Assembly (NCBI RefSeq): GCF_004216755.1
Contig: NZ_SGWZ01000005.1
Span: 62,001-126,000 of the forward strand
Origin: Kerstersia gyiorum
Lineage (GTDB): Bacteria; Pseudomonadota; Gammaproteobacteria; Burkholderiales; Burkholderiaceae_B
Reading direction: 5' to 3'
DNA: 64,000 nt
Made by a program: the position numbers and the translations under genes. The notes under the pieces are model-generated. The model made no database searches and was not told the DNA's origin. It was given only the letters and a program-made list of their open reading frames with translations. Positions 17,816 through 26,500 of the stretch are shown here, in pieces; the stretch's first letter is position 1; every line of letters begins with the position of its first letter.

Positions 17816-18957
17816 TCGCCCCGGCAAGGCCGGCGCGCGGGCAGTTGCCTTGCAATGGTCATCTTTCTCAAGCCGGCGGCGGCTGGAGCGAGGTGCATAC
17901 CCTGCCCCCCTTCCCGCGCGACAAATTCCGCTTCTGCCACTTTGGCGACCAGGCGGTACGCGACTCCAGCCGACGCGTCATGGACAGCGTGCGGCAGCAG
18001 AACCCGGATTTCTTCCTGGTCGCGGGCGATCTTTCCTATGCCAATGGCGACCAGCCAGTCTGGGACCGCTATTTCGACATGCTGGAACCCTATACCGCCA
18101 GGCTGCCCATGATGACCTGTCCCGGCAACCACGAAGCCAAGGACGGCCGTGGCCAGGGCTACCGCACCCGTTTCAGCCAGCCCGGCGAAGGCACTTACTT
18201 CACCTGGGACGTGCATCGTGTCCACTTCCTGTTCAGCACGGGCGGTTCGCTGCTGCGCGACCTGTCCACCACCAAGGAATTGATGGAAGAACTCGATTTC
18301 ATGGAAAAAGACCTGGCCGACGCCTACCAGCGCCGCCAGAATGGCGAGATCGACTTCATCGTGCTGGTGCAGCACTATCCGCTCTGGACCAACACCGAAG
18401 GCCGCAGCCCGGCCAATTTCTCGCTCGTGGCGCTGGAAGAAAAGATGCTGCTGCGCTATGAGGTCGACCTGGTGCTGGCCGGCCACGACCACCTTTACGA
18501 ACGCTCGCATCCGACCATGCGCGGCAAACCGGCCGAGGGCGGCTACATCCAGGTCACGCAGGGCGGCGGCGGCAAGTCCCTGTACTCGCTGATTGCCAAG
18601 CCTGCAGCCTGGGCCGCGGTTTCCCGCGTCTGCCACGGCTATACGGTGCTGGATGTCGAGGGCCGCACCTTGCGTGCCCGCAGCTACGCCGTCAGCGACA
18701 GCGACGGCAATCTGTTCGAGCCCGATGCCGACCAGCTGATAGACAGTTTCGAGATCCCCGCCCGGGTACCGGCCGCCAGTGCACGTAGTGCGGTCGCAGG
18801 CAGCGCGGCCGCGGACGCCAAGGCGCTGCTGCCCCTGCGCAAGGCCAGGCGCCTGGAGGACATGGAGATAGACCTGCACGCCATGCTGCTGCACACCATC
18901 CAGCGCAACCGTGACCACGACCTGCACGAAGAAGGCCTGGAACACGACGAGGACTAG
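17812..18957 (+). CDS. Purple acid phosphatase-like metallophosphoesterase, probably N-terminally short
   Basis: Calcineurin-like phosphoesterase, 381 residues. All metal-site motifs are present: FGDQA (D46; usual G-D-x-G with the last Gly replaced), GDLSYAN (D73), PGNHE, VQHYPLW and GHDHLYER. The order and GHxHxYER match purple acid phosphatases. These normally carry a signal peptide and a ~100-residue fibronectin-like N-terminal domain; here the core begins within ~40 residues and no export signal is seen. GTG 17812 overlaps the esterase TGA in a GTGA with AAGGG upstream; TTG or GTG codons further in are alternatives. Either a cytosolic variant or the remnant of a deletion joining two genes. 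The tail is charged and unconserved. Confidence 0.8.
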   Translation: MIAPARPARGQLPCNGHLSQAGGGWSEVHTLPPFPRDKFRFCHFGDQAVRDSSRRVMDSVRQQNPDFFLVAGDLSYANGDQPVWDRYFDMLEPYTARLPMMTCPGNHEAKDGRGQGYRTRFSQPGEGTYFTWDVHRVHFLFSTGGSLLRDLSTTKELMEELDFMEKDLADAYQRRQNGEIDFIVLVQHYPLWTNTEGRSPANFSLVALEEKMLLRYEVDLVLAGHDHLYERSHPTMRGKPAEGGYIQVTQGGGGKSLYSLIAKPAAWAAVSRVCHGYTVLDVEGRTLRARSYAVSDSDGNLFEPDADQLIDSFEIPARVPAASARSAVAGSAAADAKALLPLRKARRLEDMEIDLHAMLLHTIQRNRDHDLHEEGLEHDED

Positions 18958-19014
18958 GCCGGACGATAGGCCGGAACCTGCCGCCATGCACACGGCGACG
19001 GGTTCCTCAGCGAT

Positions 19015-19054
19015 AAAAAAACCGGCCCCAGGGAGTATTTCCCCTGGGGCCGGT
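19015..19054 (-). terminator. Strong intrinsic terminator of dctP
   Basis: 13-bp perfect stem ACCGGCCCCAGGG / CCCTGGGGCCGGT with an eight-base loop; on the minus strand it is followed by six T. It ends the orphan dctP gene and may also end transcription from the phosphoesterase side. Confidence 0.9.
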
Positions 19055-19117
19055 GCCATTTCACCGGTTGCTGCCAGCAACTGCCATTGACTGGCAGCAG
19101 TGGCGCGGCTGCCTTGC

Positions 19118-20143
19118 TTACTGTGCCGGCGTACTCAGATTCCGGGCCGCTTCCAGCAGTTCAGCCGCATTGATACCGCGGCGCGTCGCGTCCTTGACCC
19201 AATCGTCCGACACGCTCGCGGCGGCCTGTTGCAGCGCGGCGTAGTCTTCCGGTGCGATGTCGACCAGGCTGCCCGGTGCCGATGCCGCCTTGGCATCACG
19301 CGTGAACTTGTCCCAGGCCACACCGAAACGCTGCACCAGCGCGTCGCCGCTGTTGCGGTCGAGGATCTCGCGCAGGTCAGCCGGCATCTGGTCGTACTTG
19401 CGCTTGTTCATCACCATCGCCAGGATCGTATGGCTGATGGCAGGATCACCTTCGGCAATGGCGCTGTGGTACTGCGTCACTTCATCCAGCTTGGTCGAGG
19501 GCACCACTTCCCACGACGCCAGCGCGCCATCCACCACGCCCTTGGAAATGGCTTCCGTCATTTGGGCCGGCGGCATGCTCACTGGTGCAGCGCCCCAGGC
19601 TTCCAGGATATTGGCGCCAACGCGATGCGAGGCCCGCACCTTCTTGCCTTTGATATCTTCCAGCTTGCGCACCGGCTGGTTACGCATGTGCAGGTCCATG
19701 CCGCCGCCAGTGAACATGGCCAGCACTTCATAGGCCTTGTACTCGTCCTTGAGGTGGTCGTTGTAGAACTGCCAGATCAGCTTGTTGCTGGCTTCATTCC
19801 CCGTGGGCAGGATGAAGGGCAGTTCCAGCACTTCGGTACGCGGGAACTTGCCGGTGGAGAAGCCCGGCCCCATCCAGACGATATCAGCCACGCCGTTGCG
19901 TGCCTGGTCCGGCAGGGTGGCCGCCGTGCCGCCCAGTTGCAGCGACGGATAGATCTGGCATTTGATCCGGCCATTCGATTCCGCACCCAGCTGTTCGCAC
20001 CAGGGTTCGATGACGTTGACCTGTGCATTCGAATTCGAAGGCAGGAAGTGCGCAATTTTCAGGGTGACATCCTGCGCCTGAACCGGCGCGGCCGCAATGA
20101 ACGTCACGGCGCAAACACCGGCTGCCTTGCTGAGTAGTTTCAT
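19118..20143 (-). CDS. TRAP transporter substrate-binding protein (orphan DctP)
   Basis: Periplasmic binding protein of 341 residues. The signal peptide (MKLLSKAAGVCAVTFIAAA, cut after VQAQ) leads into LKIAHFLPSNSNAQ. DctP signs: the GGTAATLPDQARNGVADIVWMG block, KKVRASHRVGANILEAWGAAPVSM with the carboxylate-binding arginine, and KGVVDGALASWE. No dctQ or dctM lies next to it, so the protein must share a distant permease, or works alone in sensing. ATG 20143 is chosen for the signal peptide and the GGAGAC upstream; the 25 in-frame codons before are outside the family. It ends at a strong terminator and is divergent from the keto acid decarboxylase gene. Confidence 0.92.
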   Translation of the reverse strand: MKLLSKAAGVCAVTFIAAAPVQAQDVTLKIAHFLPSNSNAQVNVIEPWCEQLGAESNGRIKCQIYPSLQLGGTAATLPDQARNGVADIVWMGPGFSTGKFPRTEVLELPFILPTGNEASNKLIWQFYNDHLKDEYKAYEVLAMFTGGGMDLHMRNQPVRKLEDIKGKKVRASHRVGANILEAWGAAPVSMPPAQMTEAISKGVVDGALASWEVVPSTKLDEVTQYHSAIAEGDPAISHTILAMVMNKRKYDQMPADLREILDRNSGDALVQRFGVAWDKFTRDAKAASAPGSLVDIAPEDYAALQQAAASVSDDWVKDATRRGINAAELLEAARNLSTPAQ

Positions 20144-20545
20144 GACTGCTGTCTCCAGATAGTGGTTCGCTACGACGCGCTGTGCCACTGTTCCAAACAA
20201 AAGTGTGCGCCGCAGCATAACGCTGTTGATAATAAGTTACTAGTGAAATAGCCGCCCGGACATCGGTTGAAGCACCGCCACGCACCAGGCAGGCGGCGGT
20301 TTTCCGGCTATCGGCAAGCATTGCGCCGGGCCTCCCCGCCCCTGTCGCAACGCTTCCCTCAATTCACACCATTACTGCACGCACAACCAATAATACGCAG
20401 TTATGCCGCAATGCAACCAATTTATAAGACCGATTATTGCACAACAGCGTGTTTTGATGCTTATAATCTGCGCATACCAGGAGACAGACGCCTGGACGGC
20501 CCGCCTGCCTGCGCAGGGCTTTACTCAGAACAACAAGGACTATCC
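20144..20545. other. Divergent promoter region dctP / keto acid decarboxylase
   Basis: About 400 bases without a gene. AT-rich in parts (20224-20250, 20395-20470). It contains a candidate sigma-70 promoter for the decarboxylase gene. Confidence 0.5.
20437..20467 (+). promoter_or_regulatory. Candidate promoter of the keto acid decarboxylase gene
   Basis: TTGCAC (20437-20442) and a perfect TATAAT (20462-20467) are separated by 19 bases, longer than ideal. The -10 is ~80 bp before the start codon. The AT-rich surroundings could bind the Lrp-type regulator encoded after the gene, but no defined site was seen. Confidence 0.4.
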
Positions 20546-22243
20546 ATGCAAACCACCGTCGGAGACTTCCTGATTCGCCGCCTACGTGAACTTGGCATCG
20601 AACATATGTTCGGTGTGCCGGGCGACTACAACCTGCAATTTCTCGACCAGCTGCAAAATGACGGCAGCGTGGAATTCGTCGGCTGCTGCAATGAACTCAA
20701 CGCAGCTTATGCTGCTGATGGGTATGCGCGCCTGCGCGGCGTCTCTGCGCTACTGACGACCTACGGCGTCGGCGACCTGAGCGCGATCTGTGGCATTGCC
20801 GGCGCGGCCACGGAACACATCCCGATGGTGTGCATCACCGGCGCGCCGCCGCTACATGCGATGCGCCGCAACCTGGCGCTGCATCACACGCTGGCCGAAG
20901 GCAATTACGACGATGTGATGATCTGCCTGCAGCAGTTCACGGTTGCCCAGGCCCGCCTGACGCCGGAAAACGCCGTCATCGAAATTGACCGCGTACTGAC
21001 GGCCTGCATGATGGAAAAGAAGCCGGTCTATCTGCAATTGCCGTCCGATGTGTCCCACGTCGTCATCGACGCGCCCGCCGCCCCGCTGCAGCCGCGCGCG
21101 AAGAATGACGAGGCGCGCCTGGAAGCGGCGGTCCGCCATATCCTGACGATCTGGAACGAAGCCCAGCAACCGGCCATCCTGGTAGATATGGATGCGGACC
21201 GCTACGGCTATGCCGGCGCCCTGCTGGACTTCGCCACGGCCACTGGCACGCCTTATGCGGCCCTGGGTAGCGGCAAGGCGGTTCTGCCCGAAACCCATCC
21301 GCTTTCGCGCGGCCTGTACGGCGGCCGCAACTCGGCCCCCGCCACGCGCGAACTGATCGAAAATTCGGATTGTCTGCTGTATGTATCGCCCCGCTTCATC
21401 GAGGGCAATTCCGGCCTGTTCACGGCGCAGCTGCCCAGCAAGGGCGCCATCCGCCTGTTCGGCCACTCGGTCGAAATCGAAGGAACGGCCTATTACGCCG
21501 TCGAGCCGCGCGACCTGCTGCAGGCCCTGAAGGCCGCCCTGGCCAATTCGCCAGCTGCCGTGCCTGAAGGCCAGGCGCCGCGCCTGGCTGCGCCCAGCCC
21601 CGCCACGGATGCCCCGCTGAGCCAGGCCCGCCTGTGGCCACGCATTGCGCGCTTCGTGCGCGCCGGCGACGTGGTGGTCGCCGAGGCCGGCACGTCGAAC
21701 ATCGGCCTGATGCCGCAATCGCTGCCTGAACAGGTCAGCTATATCAATGCCAGCATCTGGGGCGCCATCGGCCACACCCTGCCTGCCATGCTCGGCACCT
21801 GCATGGCCGCGCCGGAACGACGCCACCTGCTGTTCATCGGCGATGGTTCCTTCCAACTGACGGCACAGGAACTGTCCACGCTGCTGCGCTACGAACAGAA
21901 GCCCATCATTTTCCTGGTGAACAACCGGGGCTATACGATCGAACGCTTCATCCTGGGCATGCGCGACGCCTACAACGATGTCGCCAACTGGGACTACCAG
22001 GCATTGCCCGGCGTTTTCGCAGGCCAGGACAAATACCTTACCCTGTCGGCACGCACGGAAACCGAACTGGAGCAGGTATTGCAACAGGCCGAACACACCG
22101 ACGGCCGCCTGGTGTTCGTGGAACTGCACCTGGACCCCTTCGACGCGCCCGAAGGCCTGAAGAAGTTCGGCCCGGCCACCGCCGAATTCGACTACGGCCC
22201 GCTGGGCCCGCAACGCCAACCGCAAACTGCGGTCACGGCCTGA
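20546..22243 (+). CDS. ThDP-dependent 2-keto acid (indolepyruvate/phenylpyruvate) decarboxylase
   Basis: 565 residues, cytosolic; converts aromatic or branched 2-keto acids to aldehydes and CO2. Pyruvate-decarboxylase-family marks: VPGDYNLQFLDQL, catalytic Glu50 in CCNELNAAYAADGYAR, the tandem histidines H113-H114 in LALHHTLAEGN that separate this group from acetolactate synthases, and the ThDP/Mg loop GDGSFQLT...VNNRGYTIE. It resembles IpdC/KdcA more than bacterial pyruvate decarboxylase. ATG 20546 with AAGGA upstream is preferred over the very long upstream extension of the frame. The convergent Lrp/AsnC gene downstream fits amino-acid-responsive control of an Ehrlich-type pathway; auxin synthesis from indolepyruvate is possible but unproven. 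Confidence 0.9.
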   Translation: MQTTVGDFLIRRLRELGIEHMFGVPGDYNLQFLDQLQNDGSVEFVGCCNELNAAYAADGYARLRGVSALLTTYGVGDLSAICGIAGAATEHIPMVCITGAPPLHAMRRNLALHHTLAEGNYDDVMICLQQFTVAQARLTPENAVIEIDRVLTACMMEKKPVYLQLPSDVSHVVIDAPAAPLQPRAKNDEARLEAAVRHILTIWNEAQQPAILVDMDADRYGYAGALLDFATATGTPYAALGSGKAVLPETHPLSRGLYGGRNSAPATRELIENSDCLLYVSPRFIEGNSGLFTAQLPSKGAIRLFGHSVEIEGTAYYAVEPRDLLQALKAALANSPAAVPEGQAPRLAAPSPATDAPLSQARLWPRIARFVRAGDVVVAEAGTSNIGLMPQSLPEQVSYINASIWGAIGHTLPAMLGTCMAAPERRHLLFIGDGSFQLTAQELSTLLRYEQKPIIFLVNNRGYTIERFILGMRDAYNDVANWDYQALPGVFAGQDKYLTLSARTETELEQVLQQAEHTDGRLVFVELHLDPFDAPEGLKKFGPATAEFDYGPLGPQRQPQTAVTA

Positions 22244-22357
22244 GCATCCTGCAGCAGCGCGCTTGCGCTGCTGCCCCGAGTTGTTCCTCTCCAGCCCCGC
22301 AAGGGGCTGTCTCTCCGGAATGCCGGCAAGGCTTGATACGCTGGTATTTCTTTTGCT

Positions 22358-22386
22358 GATCTTCCGGGCCCTGCGCCCGGAAGATC
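22358..22386. terminator. 12-bp inverted repeat between convergent genes
   Basis: Perfect arms GATCTTCCGGGC and GCCCGGAAGATC with a five-base loop, placed at the end of the Lrp gene facing the decarboxylase. It could stop transcripts from both sides, although no T-run follows on either strand. A second hairpin (GCAGC...GCTGC) lies near 22251-22273. Confidence 0.5.
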
Positions 22387-22864
22387 AGGCTTCTTCCAGC
22401 GGCAGGCCGTTGTTTTCCTTGACCCACTCCATGACGAAACTGGAGCGGCAGTCGCGCACGCTTTCGTGGTGCAGGACCTTGTCGGAAATGAAGCGCGAAA
22501 AATGATTCATGTCGCGTACCGCCACGCGCAGCAGAAAGTCCATTTCCCCCGTCAGCGACACGCACTCCACGACCTCAGGCCAGGACTGCACGGATGCCTG
22601 GAACATTTCCTTGGGGCCGACCTGGGCCGCACCCACCTGTTTTTCCAGCCGCACGTTGACATAGGCCATCAGGCCAATACCGGCTGCCTCCGCGTTGATC
22701 ACGGCGCGGTAGCCCTTGATCAGGCCCTCTGACTCCAGGCGTTTCACGCGCCGCAGCACAGCCGAGGACGATAGCCCGACTTCCGCTGCCAGTACATCGA
22801 AGGAAGACCTCGCGTTTTCCTGCAAAAGCCTAAGAATGCCCAGATCCGCTTTATCAAGCTGCAT
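22385..22864 (-). CDS. Lrp/AsnC-family transcription regulator
   Basis: 159 residues: N-terminal helix-turn-helix (DLGILRLLQENARSSFDVLAAEVGLSSSAVLRRVKRLESEG) and C-terminal RAM ligand domain (VVECVSLTGEMDFLLRV). ATG 22864 starts MQLDKADLGIL, the normal Lrp beginning; a further 62 in-frame codons upstream are composition noise. Lrp proteins respond to amino acids; the gene faces a 2-keto acid decarboxylase gene, whose substrate comes from an amino acid, so it may regulate it. That link is inference. Divergent upstream is a LysR gene, 271 bp away. Confidence 0.93.
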   Translation of the reverse strand: MQLDKADLGILRLLQENARSSFDVLAAEVGLSSSAVLRRVKRLESEGLIKGYRAVINAEAAGIGLMAYVNVRLEKQVGAAQVGPKEMFQASVQSWPEVVECVSLTGEMDFLLRVAVRDMNHFSRFISDKVLHHESVRDCRSSFVMEWVKENNGLPLEEA

Positions 22865-23135
22865 TGATTTCCACTTGGGTTTGAAATGAGTGCCAAGAAA
22901 CGCAACCGTCGCCCGAGCGCCACGCCTCTGATACATGGCCAGCGTCCAGTTCGGGAACCGCCTAGGACGGGCATGCCATGGAAATTCTAAATCATGCAGG
23001 ATACCCGCATGGGCAGGCCGGACCTGCAAATTACCCGCAAAGTGGCACAAATACCGCCAGAATCAGGGATAACCCCGTCTTCCAGCATAAAATCCACGGA
23101 GATATCCCCTCATTTTCCTGTCTGCGCGAGCCCCC

Positions 23136-24041
23136 ATGGATAGACTCCAGGCCATGAATACCTTCGTCGCCGTCGTGGATGCCGGCAGTTTTGTCGGCGC
23201 CATGGACGCCACTGGCCTCTCCAAGCCAGCGGTTTCCCGGCAGGTGGCTGACCTGGAACAATACCTGGGCGTACGGCTGCTGCACCGTACGACGCGCCGC
23301 CTGTCACTGACCGATGAAGGACGGCTCTACTACCTGCGCTGCAAGGAAGTGCTGGCGGCAGTGCGCGAGGCAGAAGACGAGGCCGGTACACGCGCGGCAC
23401 AGGCCCATGGCCGGCTGCGCATCGGTGCGCCGCATGACTTCGGCATCCTTCACCTGGCGCCGCTGTGGGCCCGCTTCATGGCGCTCAACCCGCAGGTTGA
23501 GCTGGATATCGTGCTGTCGGACCGCGTCGTCGACCTGATCGAGGAAGGCTACGACCTGGTGGTGCGCATCGGCAATCTCACCTCGTCCGGACTGGTTGCC
23601 CGCCCCCTGGCCCGGACGCGCATGGTGCTGTGCGCCGCGCCCGCCTACCTGGAACGGCACGGTGTGCCAGAAGAGCCGCAAGCCCTGGCCCAGCACGCCA
23701 TTATTGGCTACAGCTACTCATCACATGGCGATGAATGGCGTTTCTTGCATGAGGACGGCCGACGCGCCGGCCTGCGAGTGCAGCCGCGCGCCCATGCCAA
23801 CAGTGGCGCCACCTGCCTGGCGCTGGCGCTGGCCGGCCAGGGCGTGATCCTGCAACCGGATTTCCTCAGCCATGGCGCGCTGCAACGCGGCGATCTGGTG
23901 GAACTGATGCCGCAATGGCAAGCCGGCACTATCAACGTACATGCCGTCTACCCGACCCGCACGCTGCTACCGCTCAAAGTTCAACTATTGCGGGATTTCC
24001 TCGCGGACGCGCTGCGCGATCCGCCCTGGCTCGCCGCCTGA
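23136..24041 (+). CDS. LysR-family transcription regulator
   Basis: 301 residues. Helix-turn-helix: MDRLQAMNTFVAVVDAGSF followed by LSKPAVSRQVADLEQYLGVRLLHRTTRRLSLT; substrate-binding domain starting GRLRIGAPHDFGILHLAP. This is the AaeR/DhcR-like group of stand-alone LysR proteins common in Burkholderiales. No operon partner; the divergent neighbour is the Lrp gene and the next gene is convergent. Target unknown. Confidence 0.92.
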   Translation: MDRLQAMNTFVAVVDAGSFVGAMDATGLSKPAVSRQVADLEQYLGVRLLHRTTRRLSLTDEGRLYYLRCKEVLAAVREAEDEAGTRAAQAHGRLRIGAPHDFGILHLAPLWARFMALNPQVELDIVLSDRVVDLIEEGYDLVVRIGNLTSSGLVARPLARTRMVLCAAPAYLERHGVPEEPQALAQHAIIGYSYSSHGDEWRFLHEDGRRAGLRVQPRAHANSGATCLALALAGQGVILQPDFLSHGALQRGDLVELMPQWQAGTINVHAVYPTRTLLPLKVQLLRDFLADALRDPPWLAA

Positions 24042-24238
24042 GTCCCTGTTCGGATATGGCAGTGCCGTCACTGCACCGACCACGGCACGGGCCATCCTGG
24101 CCACGCTGGCCAGTTCCGTTGCCTGCCGCAGGCGCTGGGCCTGGAAAGCGGACCGCGCGCTGGCGCTGCCACCCGCGAAGAAATCCGTATCTTTTCGTCG
24201 CCATAGCGTCATGGCAGGCTCTCGCACTCGTACGTTAC

Positions 24239-25567
24239 TCAGCCTGCGCTGCCTGAAGCGGACTTGAGCGCTTCGATGCGCTGGGCATAGCCGGCGGCAT
24301 CCGCACTGCGGCCCTGGCTGACGCACAAGGCATGCAGGTTTTCCAATACCGGCAGCAGGCGGGCATCTTCCGTGCCCAAGACCTGTTCGGAAAGCGCCAG
24401 CGATTGCAGGAACAGTTTCTCGGCTTCGGCAAAGCGGCGCTTGCGGTAGATCGGCCCGGCCATATTGTTCAGAATCTGCGCCTGGCCCAGCAGGGCGTCC
24501 GCCTCATTGCCATGGGTAGCATAGGCGTCAAGCGCCTGCTGGTACAGGGCGCTGGCGCCGGCTTCATCGTTCTGCTCTTCGCGCAGGCGTGCCTGGCTCG
24601 ACAGCAAGTGCGCAGCAGCCAGGCTGTCCGCCCCCTGCCCGCGCTGCACCAGCGCCAGCGCGCGCGCCAACAGAGGTTCCGCTTCGGCATATTCCTTGCG
24701 GCTCATGTGCCAGATCGCCAGTTCATTCAAATGCCCGGCGATGCCCGGGTCTTCCGGGTTGAGGCGTTCGCGCAGCGCCAGCGCGGCGCGGTGCAACGGT
24801 TCGGCTTCATCATTGAGCCCCTGGCGATTCAGCAATGCGGCCAGTTCGCCCTGGCTTTGCGCTACCACGATATCGTTGTCGCCCAAGGCCTGGCGCCGCA
24901 ATTGCAAGGCTTCTTCCAGTGCCGCACGCGCCGCCGCCACGTCCCCGCGGGATTCCTGCACCCGCGCCTGGCGCGTCAGCCCGTCGGCGCGTACCAGCGG
25001 CGGCAGTTCCGCCGAGGATGCCAGCAGGGCGCTGGTATAGCGCTCGGCCTCGGCCTGGTTGCCTTGCGCCGCATACACACGGCCCAGTGCGGCATTCAGA
25101 TTCGCCTTGAGCGTATTGTTCTGTGCATCCGCCGGCAAGCCGGACACGATATCCAGGCCGCGCTTGTAGTAAGTCAGCGCCTCTTCGCCACGGCCTTGGC
25201 CGTCTAGCGTATTGCCCAGGTTATAGGCCAGCGAAGCCGTATTGGTGTGCTTGCCCAGCGACTGTTCACTCAACTCCAGCGAACGCTTCTGCAATTCGAT
25301 CGCCTTGTCGTACTCGCCACGCTCGCCATGGATCATGGCCAGCAGATTCAGGCTGCTCGCCATATAGGGCTTGGTATTGCCCTTGCCCGACTCGGCGATC
25401 TTCAGCGATGCGCGCGCGGCTTTTTCCGCGCCCGCGAGATCCTGCGCCTGATATTGTTTGATGGCTTCGTCGTACTGGGTCTTCCAGTCGTCCGTTGCGG
25501 CCTGTGCCGTCGTTCCCGCCCAAGCCAGCAGGCAAGCTCCCAGCAAATGTTTGATGTTGATGTTCAT
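24239..25567 (-). CDS. Exported tetratricopeptide-repeat protein
   Basis: 442 residues. A signal peptide (MNINIKHLLGACLLAWAG, cleavage after AQA) shows export to the periplasm; there is a Cys at residue 12 but no good lipobox. The rest is a string of TPR/Sel1-like helix pairs of ~42 residues as in kinesin-light-chain-type repeats: SLNLLAMIHGERGEYDKAIELQKRSLEL, YNLGNTLDGQGRGEEALTYYKRGLDI, GHLNELAIWHMSRKEYAEAEPLLARAL. A protein-binding scaffold; partner unknown. It is alone on its strand, divergent from def. Confidence 0.8.
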   Translation of the reverse strand: MNINIKHLLGACLLAWAGTTAQAATDDWKTQYDEAIKQYQAQDLAGAEKAARASLKIAESGKGNTKPYMASSLNLLAMIHGERGEYDKAIELQKRSLELSEQSLGKHTNTASLAYNLGNTLDGQGRGEEALTYYKRGLDIVSGLPADAQNNTLKANLNAALGRVYAAQGNQAEAERYTSALLASSAELPPLVRADGLTRQARVQESRGDVAAARAALEEALQLRRQALGDNDIVVAQSQGELAALLNRQGLNDEAEPLHRAALALRERLNPEDPGIAGHLNELAIWHMSRKEYAEAEPLLARALALVQRGQGADSLAAAHLLSSQARLREEQNDEAGASALYQQALDAYATHGNEADALLGQAQILNNMAGPIYRKRRFAEAEKLFLQSLALSEQVLGTEDARLLPVLENLHALCVSQGRSADAAGYAQRIEALKSASGSAG

Positions 25568-25890
25568 GGATCAATCCGGTCCGTCGAGATGGCACATATG
25601 CCAGAAAACGCCACAGCTGACCGCGTCAGCGACGTACAGACTCGAAGTTTAGACAAAAAGACGATTGATATAGATATTTATTTCTAAATCATGACCCTCC
25701 CCGCCCCCCGACCCTTTCCCTACAATAGAGCCTGCCCCCCGGAATGCCCTGCACAGTCCGCGCGGACAACGAGGCGCGGAAAATCCGCCGGGATGTCTGG
25801 CCCTAGGCCCGCCAGGCATGTCAGAATGAAATATCTGCCAGAACCCGGTGCTTGGCACCATGGCCTGGCCAACGGATCAGGAGAACGACG
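25568..25890. other. Divergent region between TPR gene and def
   Basis: No gene is seen. A short AT-rich block (25645-25690) probably holds the promoter of the TPR gene on the minus strand. Confidence 0.5.
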
Positions 25891-26424
25891 ATGATTCGCG
25901 AGATTCTGAAGATGGGAGACCCGCTGCTGCTGCAGATTGCGGAACCCATCGAACACTTTTCCACGCCGGAACTGCTGGCGCTGGTGGCCGATATGTTCGA
26001 AACCATGGACAGCGCGGATGGCGTCGGGCTGGCTGCGCCGCAGATCGGCGTCAGCCTGCAGCTGATGGTCTTCGGCTTCGAGCACAGCGAACGTTATCCG
26101 GATGCCCCGGCCGTGCCGCGCACGGCGCTGTGCAACCCCATCATCGAACCGCTGACGGAAGAAACCGAGGACGGCTGGGAAGGCTGCCTGTCCATCCCGG
26201 GCCTGCGTGGCGTGGTGCCGCGCTACCGTGCCATTCGTTACACCGGCTATACCCCTGAAGGCGAGGAAATCAGCCGTACCGCGGAAGGCTTCCATGCGCG
26301 TGTCGTGCAACACGAATACGACCACCTGATCGGCCGCTTGTACCCGTCACGCATCCAGGATTTCGGCCTGTTCGGCTATACCGACGTGCTGTTTCCGGAA
26401 CGCAGCCAGACCGGCAGGGCCTGA
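25891..26424 (+). CDS. def: Peptide deformylase
   Basis: Fe2+/Zn2+ hydrolase that removes the formyl group from nascent proteins; 177 residues. All three motifs are visible: GVGLAAPQIG (residues 44-53), EGCLSIPG with metal ligand C99, and QHEYDH with H141, E142 and H145. The ATG at 25891 has AGGAG eight bases upstream. The usual partner fmt is not adjacent, and 76 bp later the large kinase starts on the same strand; this is probably a second deformylase paralogue rather than the def-fmt copy, an inference from context. Confidence 0.95.
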   Translation: MIREILKMGDPLLLQIAEPIEHFSTPELLALVADMFETMDSADGVGLAAPQIGVSLQLMVFGFEHSERYPDAPAVPRTALCNPIIEPLTEETEDGWEGCLSIPGLRGVVPRYRAIRYTGYTPEGEEISRTAEGFHARVVQHEYDHLIGRLYPSRIQDFGLFGYTDVLFPERSQTGRA

Positions 26425-26500
26425 CACACTGTTGCGCCCGGCCATGCCCTGAAGCACGCCACGCAGGCATCGGCCCCTGGCCGGAAAGGATGACACGACA

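Noticed and set aside
22865..23050. 62-residue N-terminal extension of the Lrp protein
   Set aside because: Lrp proteins begin directly before the helix-turn-helix; the extension is unconserved and spans the promoter region.
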